Assembly: GCA_023662705.1 (NCBI GenBank)
Contig: JAMPIM010000011.1
Span: 1-47,856 of the forward strand
Reading direction: 5' to 3'
DNA: 47,856 nucleotides
From: Candidatus Gastranaerophilales bacterium
GTDB taxonomy: Bacteria > Cyanobacteriota > Vampirovibrionia > Gastranaerophilales > Gastranaerophilaceae
Of the stretch, positions 7,996 to 15,912 are shown piece after piece. How positions within the stretch are numbered: the stretch's first letter is position 1; each line of letters begins with the position of its first letter. Under the pieces are notes generated by a model, which was given only the letters and a program-made list of their open reading frames with translations, did not search any database and was not told the DNA's origin. Position numbers and translations under genes: made by a program.

Positions 7996-9723
7996 ATGTA
8001 TTGTACCCGAATGATTATAAATCAGACACCATTATATAATTACCCCAAAGCGAATTTTAAAGCTCAAAGTTCTTTGCATAAAAATACGCAAACTGATACA
8101 GTTACACTAAGCAATACTTCCAATAGAAATATTGCTTTAGTATCAGCTGCAGCAGCTTTGCTTGGAGGAGCACTATATTATTTTACAAAAGGGAAAATAA
8201 AACCTAAAAAATCAACTATAGAAGAGACAAAAGCAAACGAGATAATAAAAGAAACAATTGAATCTTTTAAAACAAAAGGTAAGTTTAATAAAGGCAAGGC
8301 GTTGCTTAATAACGGAACACCTTTTACCGGCACACTAACACATACAACAAAAGACGGCAGCCAAATTGTAATGAAATATCAAAATGGTGTTCTTCAATCA
8401 TCTAAGAAATTCAAAGACAATAAAGAGGTCTACTCTAAGTCATATATAACAGATGGTAACAAATATATAAACATAACAAAAAATGGCAATACTGAACGCA
8501 TTAACATAACTGAAAAAATAAGTCTTGTTAAAGATGAGCAATCAAAATTAAAAGAATTATTGGAAAATAATGAAAATTTAACAAGTGAAGAATTTATCAA
8601 ACAAGCCGACAATATCAAATATAAAAACAAAAAGCAAAAAGAAGAAATAGAAGGTATCGCAGGTGCAAAAAAATATTTTGAAGACGAAGCAAATGAATTA
8701 AAAAAACAAAAAGAAGCAATCGAAATAAGTAATTATAACAATGAACGCTGGCTTGATGACGAACACTGGGAAAAAGAAATTGAATATTCCCGTTGGTGGT
8801 TAAAAGAGCTTGAAATAAAAGAACGTCCTGCTCTTGAAGCCCGCAAAAGAGAAATTGAACAAATTGATAAAGAAATAAAAGCAGAATTAGAAAAATTTTA
8901 TGAAGAAAACAGAAACAATCTTCCTTCATACGAAAAAAGATTAAAAATCATAGGTACAGATGTTGAAACAGAGTACGGACGTTCATATATAGATGCACTG
9001 AATTTAAGGAGAAGAAGCGCTAAAGACGATGAAATGTTTCTAAAATATATATTACCTGAGCCACAAAAAATAACCGATTTACGTTTTAAACGAGCTTTAT
9101 TAAAAATGACGCCTGATGAACATTATTTTTATGACGAAGCAGTAAAACAATTAAAATCAAGAAATATAAAATTTGACGCACATGAGCTTGCATATATGGA
9201 TTCAAACACTCTTAAATTTATTGCAAAAGGGGAATTTACAGACTATGGCTATGTATTGGAACACCATAATGCATATAAAGTTAACGGTATTCTAAGATAT
9301 GGAAGCGGCAGAGAAGATACTCTTACCGCTATATTGGATGAAGGTTTCAGAACAGTACCTCCTCTTGAAGAAGGAGAAGTCGTATATAGAGCTGTTTGTG
9401 GAAGTACAGAGGATGGCAGTATAAACTTTATAAACAAACTTGTAGATTCAAAAATCGGAGATACATTTACAGACAAAGGATATTCTTATTCATCTTTCCA
9501 TAGAGGGGCTGCGCAATCCTGTAATGGCACCTGGGATATGGGCACTCCGGAAATAATTATGACAATTAATGTTCCTAAAGGTGCAAGAGTTTCCAACGGC
9601 ATTAGCAGAACTGAACAAGCAGAAATGTTGTTCCCAAGAAATTCCGAATTCAGAATTGTAAGCAAAGAGAAAAAAGAAAACAGTAACGTCTGGTACATAA
9701 CAGTTGAATATGTTATACCTTAG
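7996..9723 (+). CDS. Putative ADP-ribosyltransferase effector: membrane segment, coiled coil, C-terminal ART domain
   Basis: This 575-residue protein ends in an ADP-ribosyltransferase fold of the C3/VIP2 (R-S-E) type. The key Arg is R465 in EVVYRAV, the Ser motif is GDTFTDKGYSYSSF (S497-Y-S499), and the turn with catalytic Glu is TEQAEMLFPRNSEFRI (Q541-x-E543). A Gln two residues before the Glu is typical of ARTs that modify Asn, Thr or Cys rather than Arg. The N-terminus has NFKAQSS, one hydrophobic segment (about 46-63), a short repeat-like beta region (about 90-150), and a Glu/Lys-rich coiled coil (about 175-300). No cleavable signal peptide or immunity gene is evident. ATG 7996 follows GAAG; ATG 8011 is an alternative. 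Possible roles are a host-directed effector or an interbacterial toxin. The fold call is good; the target is unknown. Confidence 0.75.
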   Translation: MYCTRMIINQTPLYNYPKANFKAQSSLHKNTQTDTVTLSNTSNRNIALVSAAAALLGGALYYFTKGKIKPKKSTIEETKANEIIKETIESFKTKGKFNKGKALLNNGTPFTGTLTHTTKDGSQIVMKYQNGVLQSSKKFKDNKEVYSKSYITDGNKYINITKNGNTERINITEKISLVKDEQSKLKELLENNENLTSEEFIKQADNIKYKNKKQKEEIEGIAGAKKYFEDEANELKKQKEAIEISNYNNERWLDDEHWEKEIEYSRWWLKELEIKERPALEARKREIEQIDKEIKAELEKFYEENRNNLPSYEKRLKIIGTDVETEYGRSYIDALNLRRRSAKDDEMFLKYILPEPQKITDLRFKRALLKMTPDEHYFYDEAVKQLKSRNIKFDAHELAYMDSNTLKFIAKGEFTDYGYVLEHHNAYKVNGILRYGSGREDTLTAILDEGFRTVPPLEEGEVVYRAVCGSTEDGSINFINKLVDSKIGDTFTDKGYSYSSFHRGAAQSCNGTWDMGTPEIIMTINVPKGARVSNGISRTEQAEMLFPRNSEFRIVSKEKKENSNVWYITVEYVIP

Positions 9724-9734
9724 TTTAACTTTAC

Positions 9735-10712
9735 TTATAAAACAAGATTATAAAAATAACCTACCAACACAAAGATAACAAACATAAATACTACAAATCT
9801 GACAATTAGCGTTTTTTTCATTACTCTTGTTAAAATAATCAATTCCGGCAATGATAGAGCAACTGTTGACATCATAAATACAAGAATTGTCCCAATACTT
9901 GCTCCTTTTTCAATTAAAACTTGTGCAATCGGAATAATTGTTGTTGCGTCTGAATATAAAGGTATTCCAAGTAAAACGGAAACAGGTACTGCGAAGAAAT
10001 TACCTGCACCTAAATATTTAGCAATAAAGGCTGTAGGAACATATCCATGCAGCCCTGCACCAAAGCCAACCCCGATTAAAACAAAAAGCCATATCTTTTT
10101 GAATAAATCTTTTGCATAAAATAAAGAGTCTTTTAATTTATTTGCAGCAGTAATTGGGTTTTTAGTTCCACAGGTACAAGAACAGCAGGAGACCTCTTGT
10201 TTTGTGCTTTTTGGTTTCAATAAATAATCCTGTAGATATTTCTGCAATCCGAATTTTTCAAGCAAATATCCGCCGGCAAGACCAACGACAAAACCTGTTG
10301 CAACATATAAAACAGTAACTTTTATTCCAACCACTCCTGCTAAAACTAAAATTGCGATTTCATTTATCATAGGAGAAGTGATTAAAAATGTCATTGCAAC
10401 TCCAAATGGGATTCCTGCCTCAATAAATCCGATAAATAACGGTATTGATGAACAAGAACAAAATGGAGTTACTGCTCCTAATAAAGCAGCAAGAGTATGA
10501 GCTATAAATCTCGGTTGTTTTTCGATTTGTTTTTTTATTTTTTCACTATCTATATAACTTCTTAAAAATGAAATAATAGTGATGATAGTAAACAACAAAA
10601 AAAGAATTTTCAAAGAATCATATACAAAAAAGTGCAGAGCTTCGCCAAAACTTGTATCTGAACTTATACCCAGTATCTGATACACAAACCAATCTGCAAA
10701 ATTTTTAAACAT
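9735..10712 (-). CDS. ArsP/SO_0444-type permease (probable metal or arsenical efflux)
   Basis: This multi-pass membrane protein of about 325 residues belongs to the permease family that includes ArsP and SO_0444. It carries the signature PFCSCSSIPLFIGFIEAGIPFG near residue 85 and the partner segment FLITSPMINEIAI. A cytoplasmic loop has the cysteine-rich cluster CCSCTCGTKN, which could bind soft metals or arsenic. The second half repeats the topology (GIPLYSDATTIIPIAQVLIEKG). The ATG at 10712 is preferred because AGGA precedes it at normal spacing; an in-frame ATG at 10727 lacks a good site. It is divergent from an ArsR gene, with two matching operator dyads in the gap, so its expression is expected to follow a metal or metalloid signal. 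The substrate is inferred only from family and context. Confidence 0.85.
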   Translation of the reverse strand: MFKNFADWFVYQILGISSDTSFGEALHFFVYDSLKILFLLFTIITIISFLRSYIDSEKIKKQIEKQPRFIAHTLAALLGAVTPFCSCSSIPLFIGFIEAGIPFGVAMTFLITSPMINEIAILVLAGVVGIKVTVLYVATGFVVGLAGGYLLEKFGLQKYLQDYLLKPKSTKQEVSCCSCTCGTKNPITAANKLKDSLFYAKDLFKKIWLFVLIGVGFGAGLHGYVPTAFIAKYLGAGNFFAVPVSVLLGIPLYSDATTIIPIAQVLIEKGASIGTILVFMMSTVALSLPELIILTRVMKKTLIVRFVVFMFVIFVLVGYFYNLVL

Positions 10713-10743
10713 TTTTAAATTCCTCATTGACTTTTCACAAATA

Positions 10744-10798
10744 ATATTCCATAATTGGAATATCTTACGAGTTCATAATATTCCACTTTTGGAATATT
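10744..10798. promoter_or_regulatory. Two ArsR-type operator dyads
   Basis: Two copies of ATATTCCA-N4-TGGAATAT lie at 10744-10763 and 10778-10797 (the second extends one base on each side to 10777-10798). They occupy the gap between the permease and arsR genes and are the obvious binding sites for the ArsR dimer. Their start-to-start spacing of 34 bp would put the two dimers close to the same helical face. Confidence 0.85.
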
Positions 10799-10822
10799 GT
10801 CAAGAGGTTAAAAATTAGAATT

Positions 10823-11101
10823 ATGACAAAAACTTTGAATGAAAAAAAAGCAGAAATCTTTAAAGCACTCTCAAACCCAATCAGATTAGATGTTGTAGAT
10901 GTTTTATTAAACGGTGAGAAGTGCGTTTGTGAGATTATTGAAGAATTAAAAAAATATGAACAGCCCAACATTTCAAAAAGTCTCGCTAAATTAAAATCCG
11001 TTGGGATTATAACAAGCAGAAAAGAGGGTTCAAATGTTTATTATAAACTCTCTATGTGCTGTATCGAAGATTTTATCGGGCATTTGAATAAAACTCTCTA
11101 A
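10823..11101 (+). CDS. ArsR/SmtB-family metal-responsive repressor
   Basis: This 92-residue winged-helix repressor has IFKALSNPIRLDVVDVLL at the front, EKCVCEIIEELKKYEQPNISKSLAKLKSVGIITSRKEGSNVYYKL across the helix-turn-helix and wing, and a short C-terminal helix. Cys34 and Cys36 in KCVCEI match the ELCVCDL alpha-3 metal site of ArsR/CadC-type sensors, and a Cys79-Cys80 pair follows the wing. It probably releases the two upstream operators on binding As(III), Sb(III) or a soft metal, which would derepress itself and the divergent permease. Confidence 0.92.
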   Translation: MTKTLNEKKAEIFKALSNPIRLDVVDVLLNGEKCVCEIIEELKKYEQPNISKSLAKLKSVGIITSRKEGSNVYYKLSMCCIEDFIGHLNKTL

Positions 11102-11110
11102 CTATTAAAT

Positions 11111-11186
11111 TGGCCCCGACGGGAGTCGAACCCACGCAAGACAAGGTTTAGGAAACCTCCGCTCTATCCTACTGAGCTACGGAGCC
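11111..11186 (-). tRNA. tRNA-Arg (anticodon CCT)
   Basis: On the minus strand the acceptor GGCTCCG pairs with CGGGGCC (one G-T pair). The D arm GCTC/GAGC is intact, the anticodon stem GAGGT/ACCTT closes loop TTCCTAA with anticodon CCT, and the T loop is TTCGACT. The discriminator is A. The 3' CCA is not encoded, unlike in the tRNA-Asp of this window. Confidence 0.92.
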
Positions 11187-11216
11187 TTACTTTCAGTATA
11201 AACAAATTTGGACACC

Positions 11217-11245
11217 TTGTAAACCCTGAAAAAAAGTGTTAAAAT
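11217..11245 (+). promoter_or_regulatory. Promoter of the glycosyltransferase gene
   Basis: TTGTAA (11217-11222) and TAAAAT (11240-11245) are exactly 17 bases apart. The first in-frame ATG (11244) overlaps this -10 box, so it cannot be the translated start if this promoter is used. Confidence 0.55.
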
Positions 11246-11258
11246 GTGTTCAAGAATT

Positions 11259-12194
11259 ATGAAAAAGAAGAAAGTTTTAGCGATATTGCCAATAAGTATT
11301 GGCGGAAGACTCACAACCAACAGTATTATTGACGGTTACAGACAAAACGGCTGCGCTGTTACTGTTTATGACGAATTATTCGACAATAACCTGAACGAAC
11401 TTTTGAAAGAAGATTTCTCGCAAATTATCGGATATGATTTTTCGGGTTTAAAAATTAAAATCGATAATAAATTAGAGATTCCGTCAGTAAACTACTTCTC
11501 CGACGATATCAGAAGCAAAACATCAGGGCCCGAATGGGAAAAATACCTGCCTTATCTAGAAGACAATGACAATTATACTTTCTACTGGGATAAAGAACTC
11601 ACAAGATACGAAACATTCAAGAATATTCACTATCTCCCGCATTTTGTAAACTTTGATATCTACAAAGACAACGGACAAGAGCCTGAATTTGATATTATGT
11701 TTGCGGGAAGACTTGATACTGATTATCGACTGAGTTTCTTTGAAGAACTGGTAACAAAGCTCCCGCATCTTAAATACGCGTGGTACGCTATCGGCAAGCA
11801 CTATGAGGATGCAAGAAACCGTGCCAAGATTCCTGAAATTATTGACCTTTGCTATCAGGGATTTATCGATAATGAAGAAGATATGGCACGCGCAATCAAT
11901 AATGCAAAAATCGTTTTCAATATGAATTCTCAAGGGATTTCATCACTCAATTACAGAACATTCCAGACTGTTGCCTGCAAACGTCTTATGATAAGCGATT
12001 ACCGCGACGAACTTGCTTTATTTGACGGCTCAATGCCTTTTTATGAAGATTTTTCAGACCTTATCTTCAAAATCGAAAGTTACTTAGAAAACAAAGATGC
12101 CTACAATCGAGTTGTAGAAGACTGTTACAATATTGCATCAAAAAGCCACAACTCAAAAGATTGTGTAAGATATATGCTAAAAGTCACAGGCTAG
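11259..12194 (+). CDS. CgeB-like glycosyltransferase (family 1-type, GT-B)
   Basis: This protein of about 311 residues resembles CgeB/DUF3880-type glycosyltransferases. It has an N-terminal Rossmann-like half (KVLAILPISIGGRLTTNSIIDGYRQNG), a mid region EPEFDIMFAGRLDTDYR where the second GT-B domain begins, and the nucleotide-sugar side NAKIVFNMNSQGISSLNYRTFQTVACKRLMISDYRDEL, followed by the C-terminal VVEDCYNIASKSHNSKDCVRYML. Such enzymes decorate surface glycans or proteins; the acceptor is unknown. The start at 11259 (MKKKKVLAI) is chosen because the upstream ATG at 11244 lies in the -10 box. The gene converges on pabA and their 3' ends overlap by 18 bp. Confidence 0.75.
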   Translation: MKKKKVLAILPISIGGRLTTNSIIDGYRQNGCAVTVYDELFDNNLNELLKEDFSQIIGYDFSGLKIKIDNKLEIPSVNYFSDDIRSKTSGPEWEKYLPYLEDNDNYTFYWDKELTRYETFKNIHYLPHFVNFDIYKDNGQEPEFDIMFAGRLDTDYRLSFFEELVTKLPHLKYAWYAIGKHYEDARNRAKIPEIIDLCYQGFIDNEEDMARAINNAKIVFNMNSQGISSLNYRTFQTVACKRLMISDYRDELALFDGSMPFYEDFSDLIFKIESYLENKDAYNRVVEDCYNIASKSHNSKDCVRYMLKVTG

Positions 12195-12728
12195 CCAGTT
12201 TTCAAATATTTTGATTCCGTTCTCAGTTAAAATCGCTTCCGGATGAAACTGAACCCCGTAGATATTATTCCCGATTTGTAATGCCATTGGAATTTCATCT
12301 TGTGTTCTTGCTTTGATATACGGACAGTTTGCCACCATTAAAGAATGATAACGCGTTGCAGAAAATCCCTGCTCGAAACCTTTGAACAACGGAAAGTCTT
12401 CATCAAAAAATATCTGCGAATTTTTCCCGTGATAAGGCTCAGGAGCTCGCACAATTGAAGCACCAAAATATTTTGCAATACATTGCATACCCAAACAAAT
12501 CCCCAAGATAGATTTTGTATTCTTATAAAAATCAATTACATCCATTGTAACACCCGCATTATCAGGGTTTCCCCACCCCGGGGAAAGCAAAATATGCGAA
12601 AATTCCAAGGCTTTGATTTCCTCTAATGACATTTCATCATTTTTGATAACAATCGGACTTGCTCCGAGCATTTTGATATATTGAACTATATTGTAGGTGA
12701 ATGAATCGTAATTATCTATGATTAACAC
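12177..12728 (-). CDS. pabA: Aminodeoxychorismate/anthranilate synthase glutaminase subunit
   Basis: This 183-residue class I glutamine amidotransferase begins MLIIDNYDSFTYNIVQY. The oxyanion loop SPGWGNPDNAG has Trp where most relatives have Pro. The nucleophile elbow is GICLGMQ with Cys78, and the His-Glu pair is in VQFHPEA. It makes ammonia from glutamine for the chorismate-using partner. The gene overlaps the start-side neighbour pabBC by 7 bp, so the two are translationally coupled. With PabBC as partner, its main role is p-aminobenzoate for folate, though a dual role in tryptophan synthesis is possible. Confidence 0.9.
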   Translation of the reverse strand: MLIIDNYDSFTYNIVQYIKMLGASPIVIKNDEMSLEEIKALEFSHILLSPGWGNPDNAGVTMDVIDFYKNTKSILGICLGMQCIAKYFGASIVRAPEPYHGKNSQIFFDEDFPLFKGFEQGFSATRYHSLMVANCPYIKARTQDEIPMALQIGNNIYGVQFHPEAILTENGIKIFENWLACDF

Positions 12729-14272
12729 AACTCCACCTCCATAAGTCCGCGCACGGAATTAAAACAAAACACTTTATCTGCCGATTTTAAATCATCAGGA
12801 TACAAAACTTTCTCTTCCCAATCTAATTTCTCACGAAAAGTTCCTGCAAGCAATCCGCATGAAACAGGCGGAGTATAATACATCCCGTCTTTAAGAATCC
12901 CAACATTAGTGAATGTTCCTTCTGTAATCTCTCCGCGCTCATTTACCCTTATTTCATCAAAAAACTCCGTCTGTTTTTTATCTCTGACAGTTGTTTTATG
13001 ATACAAGAACGGATTTGAAGAATTCACCCTGCCAAGAAGAGTTACGCGCAAATCACTACTAACAGGCTTTGGTTTAACCTCTTTTGTATAACTGCCGTCT
13101 TTATTCAACACTACCCGTAAAACTTTACTCTCAGGAATCTTTAAATTCTCAATCTCATCATTCCACTTAAAACCAAGTTCCTCCGCCGATTTTTTCATAC
13201 GGTCAGCATGCTTATCCCAATCATTTATCCCTGTTTCAACCAAAGAAAACTCTGTTTGTAGAAACTTAGTCTTCGTCAACGTTTCTTGCCACTCATCTTC
13301 CGGAGTTGAATCCCAAACAATAGCACCACCTGCATGGTAAGTAAACTCTTTATCATTTACCCCTTTCTGCAAAATTCTTATAGGAACTGAAAAAACAGCT
13401 TCATCATCGTGAATATATCCGATAGCACCGCAATAAATCTCTCTGGGAAAAGATTCAACGTCTTCGATTACACGCATTGTCGAAACCTTCGGCGCGCCCG
13501 TAATCGAACCGCAGGGGTAAATGGCTCTGAATATATCATAAAGACTGCAATCAACTTCCGCTGAAACTTCTGACGTCATTTGATAAACCGTAGGGTGCTC
13601 TTCAATTTCAAAAAGTTTTTCTACCTTCACAGAACCCGTTTTCGCAATTCGTCCCAAATCATTCCGCAGTAAATCAACAATCATAATATTTTCGGCACGA
13701 TTCTTAATATCGTTATACAAAAACTCTTTCATTCCCTCTTCACGAGGCGCAGTACCCTTCATAGGTTTGGTTAAAATCTTATTTCCTTTTTGTTTAAAAA
13801 AAAGCTCAGGAGAAAATGAAAGAATCGTTTCATATTTGTTTTTAATATAGGTATTATAAGGCGTTTTTTGTTTTGGAAGCAGAAACTCATACAGTTCAAA
13901 ATCATCCGCATTAGTTTTTACAGCAGAAGGATAAGTATAATTGACCTCATAGGTTACACCATCACGAATTTGTTCTTTAATATATTCAACTGATTTAAAG
14001 TATTCTTCTTTAGTAATCTTTGGTTTTACAACTGTTCCAACAGGACGCGAAATTTCAGCAGGAATATATTTATCAAAAGTTTCAAATGCTTCAAAATACA
14101 TCAAAGGTTTATCAGAAGTTTTTGTTAAATCATAACGCAAATAACCAAGCAAATATAAACCTTTTGCTCTCAAATTTTCAAGTTTTTCAAATCCTTCTTT
14201 GAGCTTGGAAGGCTCAAAAATTTCAATCTCATCTATAGGATTATCAAAACATTTGTCCGAATAAATCTGCAT
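12722..14272 (-). CDS. pabBC: Fused aminodeoxychorismate synthase component I and aminodeoxychorismate lyase (PabB-PabC)
   Basis: Residues about 1-320 are the chorismate-binding domain: KPMKGTAPRE contains the catalytic Lys that distinguishes PabB from TrpE, DLLRNDLGRIA follows, and YPCGSITGAPKVSTMRVIE is the active-site loop. Residues about 335-516 are a class IV PLP lyase: YHKTTVRDKK carries the Schiff-base Lys, and EITEGTFTNVGIL and VSCGLLAGTFREKL are typical of PabC. The fusion turns chorismate into p-aminobenzoate with PabA. The ATG at 14272 is preferred. A longer frame could begin at a TTG (14287), but that TTG abuts a TATAAT at 14279-14284 that lies just six bases before the ATG, so the mRNA is probably leaderless. 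Confidence 0.9.
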   Translation of the reverse strand: MQIYSDKCFDNPIDEIEIFEPSKLKEGFEKLENLRAKGLYLLGYLRYDLTKTSDKPLMYFEAFETFDKYIPAEISRPVGTVVKPKITKEEYFKSVEYIKEQIRDGVTYEVNYTYPSAVKTNADDFELYEFLLPKQKTPYNTYIKNKYETILSFSPELFFKQKGNKILTKPMKGTAPREEGMKEFLYNDIKNRAENIMIVDLLRNDLGRIAKTGSVKVEKLFEIEEHPTVYQMTSEVSAEVDCSLYDIFRAIYPCGSITGAPKVSTMRVIEDVESFPREIYCGAIGYIHDDEAVFSVPIRILQKGVNDKEFTYHAGGAIVWDSTPEDEWQETLTKTKFLQTEFSLVETGINDWDKHADRMKKSAEELGFKWNDEIENLKIPESKVLRVVLNKDGSYTKEVKPKPVSSDLRVTLLGRVNSSNPFLYHKTTVRDKKQTEFFDEIRVNERGEITEGTFTNVGILKDGMYYTPPVSCGLLAGTFREKLDWEEKVLYPDDLKSADKVFCFNSVRGLMEVELC

Positions 14273-14278
14273 AAGTGA

Positions 14279-14284
14279 ATTATA
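14279..14284 (-). promoter_or_regulatory. -10 box of pabBC giving a leaderless transcript
   Basis: On the minus strand TATAAT is followed by six bases and then the ATG at 14272. No Shine-Dalgarno site is present. The -35 region would fall in the upstream terminator hairpin and is not recognisable. Confidence 0.5.
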
Positions 14285-14319
14285 CAATAAAAGAAGGGCG
14301 AAGCTTACGCTTCGCCCCG
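14285..14319 (-). terminator. Intrinsic terminator after the second HlyD gene
   Basis: A perfect 9-bp stem (GGGCGAAGC and GCTTCGCCC around a TTAC loop at 14296-14317) is followed on the minus strand by TTCTTTTATT. It separates the MarR-HlyD transcript from pabBC. Confidence 0.85.
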
Positions 14320-14339
14320 TGATATGGAATTATATAATG

Positions 14340-15323
14340 CTATTTAACTTTTATCTTTGGAACAACTGACATACCGGGAATAATTGAATACTCATTCGGA
14401 TCAATTTCTTCCGTGAATACAATTTTCACAGGGATTCTCTGTACGATTTTTACGAAAGAACCGACCGCGTTTTCCGGAGGGAAAAGACTCGCTTTAGCAC
14501 CTGAACTTCTCTGGATAGAGTCAATTTTGCCTTTGAAAACTTTATTCGGATAAGTATCAATTTTAATATCAACAGGCATTCCTTCTTTCATACCTCTAAT
14601 TTGTGTTTCTTTAAAGTTAGCTACAACCCAAACATCATGCGGAACAACAACAAATAAAGGAGTTCCAGGTTGAACCATCATACCGACTTCTACTTTTTTA
14701 TTGGAAACAGTGCCGTCAATCGGTGCTAATATATCTGTATATTCAAGCGCCAATTCAGCAGCTTTCTTTTGAGCTTTCAATACATTCAAATCAGCATCCG
14801 CAACTTTGGCAGCCTTAGAAGGGTCTGCTGAAAATACAGCCTGCTCTGCTGTTGTCTGAGTAGCTTTTAAACTATCAAGTTTAGTAATTGCCTGATCTAA
14901 AGTCTGCTTGGAAACCGCACCGGCTGCGTATAAGTTTTGATATCTTTCAACATCTTTTTGTGCAAGTGCGATTTCTGAATTAGCAGCACTTAAATTTGCA
15001 TGTGCATTATTTTGATTCAATAAAGCTCTTTCATAAGCAGCATTTGCCTGTTCAAGTTTTACCTTATAATCAACTTTATCAATAACCGCTACAACATCCC
15101 CTGCTTTTACAGCCTGATTATCCTTAACCTTAACTTCTACAATCTGACCTGCAACTTTTGGAGATACAGAAACTGTAGTTGTATCAACATACGCATCATC
15201 AGTCGACTGATATTTCAGCGCATCCCAAACAAAAAATCCGATTACTATAGCTGCAATTGCAGCACCAAAAAGCACCCAGTATCTTTTTGTATGTAACTTA
15301 TTTGTCTCTTTTTCTTCACTCAT
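14340..15323 (-). CDS. HlyD/EmrA-type membrane fusion protein, second cluster
   Basis: This 327-residue adaptor has an N-terminal membrane anchor (about 15-34), STDDAYVDTTTVSVSPKVAG leading into the lipoyl half-motif (VKDNQAVKAGDVVAVIDKVDYKVKLEQ), an Ala/Gln-rich coiled-coil hairpin (about 85-190), the second lipoyl half (LEYTDILAPIDGTVSNKKVEVG), and a barrel (VWVVANFKETQIRGMKEG). The C-terminal third is close to the adaptor at 4319-5257. It lies nine bases after marR on the same strand. No inner-membrane pump gene is beside it, so it must use a transporter encoded elsewhere, or share the MFS pump at 5258-6784. Confidence 0.9.
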   Translation of the reverse strand: MSEEKETNKLHTKRYWVLFGAAIAAIVIGFFVWDALKYQSTDDAYVDTTTVSVSPKVAGQIVEVKVKDNQAVKAGDVVAVIDKVDYKVKLEQANAAYERALLNQNNAHANLSAANSEIALAQKDVERYQNLYAAGAVSKQTLDQAITKLDSLKATQTTAEQAVFSADPSKAAKVADADLNVLKAQKKAAELALEYTDILAPIDGTVSNKKVEVGMMVQPGTPLFVVVPHDVWVVANFKETQIRGMKEGMPVDIKIDTYPNKVFKGKIDSIQRSSGAKASLFPPENAVGSFVKIVQRIPVKIVFTEEIDPNEYSIIPGMSVVPKIKVK

Positions 15324-15332
15324 TTTTTCACC

Positions 15333-15815
15333 TTATATTTTGATTTCTAATGTTTCGTCCAAAACTTCTCTAAATTCTTGTAACATACTTTTCAATTGTT
15401 TCAAATCACTGTTTAAAATTTTAGATTTTATCATGTCCGTATGAGGTTTCAAAACCCCTAAAATTTCTTCAACTTTATCTTTACCCTTAGCTGTCAATTT
15501 TGATATTTTGACGGGACGATTATTTTTAACAGCAAGCTCTCGCTCAATATATCCTTGGCTTTCCAAGCTATCAAGAACCTTGCCCGTATTTGCTCTATCT
15601 TTCAATAGAAGCTTTGCGATATCTCTCTGACACATTTCATGATTACCAGCAAGAATATCCAAAGTAGAAAATTCATCTATTGATAATCCTGCATCAATAT
15701 CTTCAAAAATTTGTGTTCCTAAGATTTTACAATATTTTGCGGTCAACTCTATCTCGTAAAATATTGAATCCGTATAATGATGTATTACTTTTAACTCTTC
15801 CTGCAATTTTGTCAT
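15333..15815 (-). CDS. MarR-family regulator, second efflux cluster
   Basis: This 160-residue winged-helix regulator has LSIDEFSTLDILAGNHEMCQRDIAKLLLKDRANTGKVLDSLESQGYIERE across the helix-turn-helix, and a wing KNNRPVKISKLTAKGKDKVEEI. It is related to the MarR at 3852-4307. It is divergent from a TolC-like gene, and two tandem dyads of the form TGTTG-N6-CAACA lie between them. It probably represses both transcripts until a ligand binds. Confidence 0.9.
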   Translation of the reverse strand: MTKLQEELKVIHHYTDSIFYEIELTAKYCKILGTQIFEDIDAGLSIDEFSTLDILAGNHEMCQRDIAKLLLKDRANTGKVLDSLESQGYIERELAVKNNRPVKISKLTAKGKDKVEEILGVLKPHTDMIKSKILNSDLKQLKSMLQEFREVLDETLEIKI

Positions 15816-15829
15816 CCTCTGTTTAATGT

Positions 15830-15862
15830 ATGTTGTTTAAACAACATGTTGCAAATGCAACA
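15830..15862. promoter_or_regulatory. Two tandem MarR-type operators, TGTTG-N6-CAACA
   Basis: The first unit, TGTTGTTTAAACAACA (15831-15846), is a perfect dyad and extends by one base on each side. The second, TGTTGCAAATGCAACA (15847-15862), follows with no gap, and its inner four bases break symmetry. They lie between the divergent marR and tolC-like genes. The sequence differs from the operator of the first efflux locus, so the two MarR proteins probably read different sites. Confidence 0.82.
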
Positions 15863-15912
15863 CATTTATGGTATCATTCTGTTAACAAATAGTCAAGAGG
15901 GTATTGAAGAAT

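Noticed and set aside
11244..11258. ATG start of the glycosyltransferase
   Set aside because: It falls in the TAAAAT -10 box; ATG 11259 gives a sensible N-terminus.
12177..12728. Annotation as TrpG of tryptophan synthesis only
   Set aside because: The coupled partner has the PabB catalytic Lys and a PabC domain, so the folate role is favoured.
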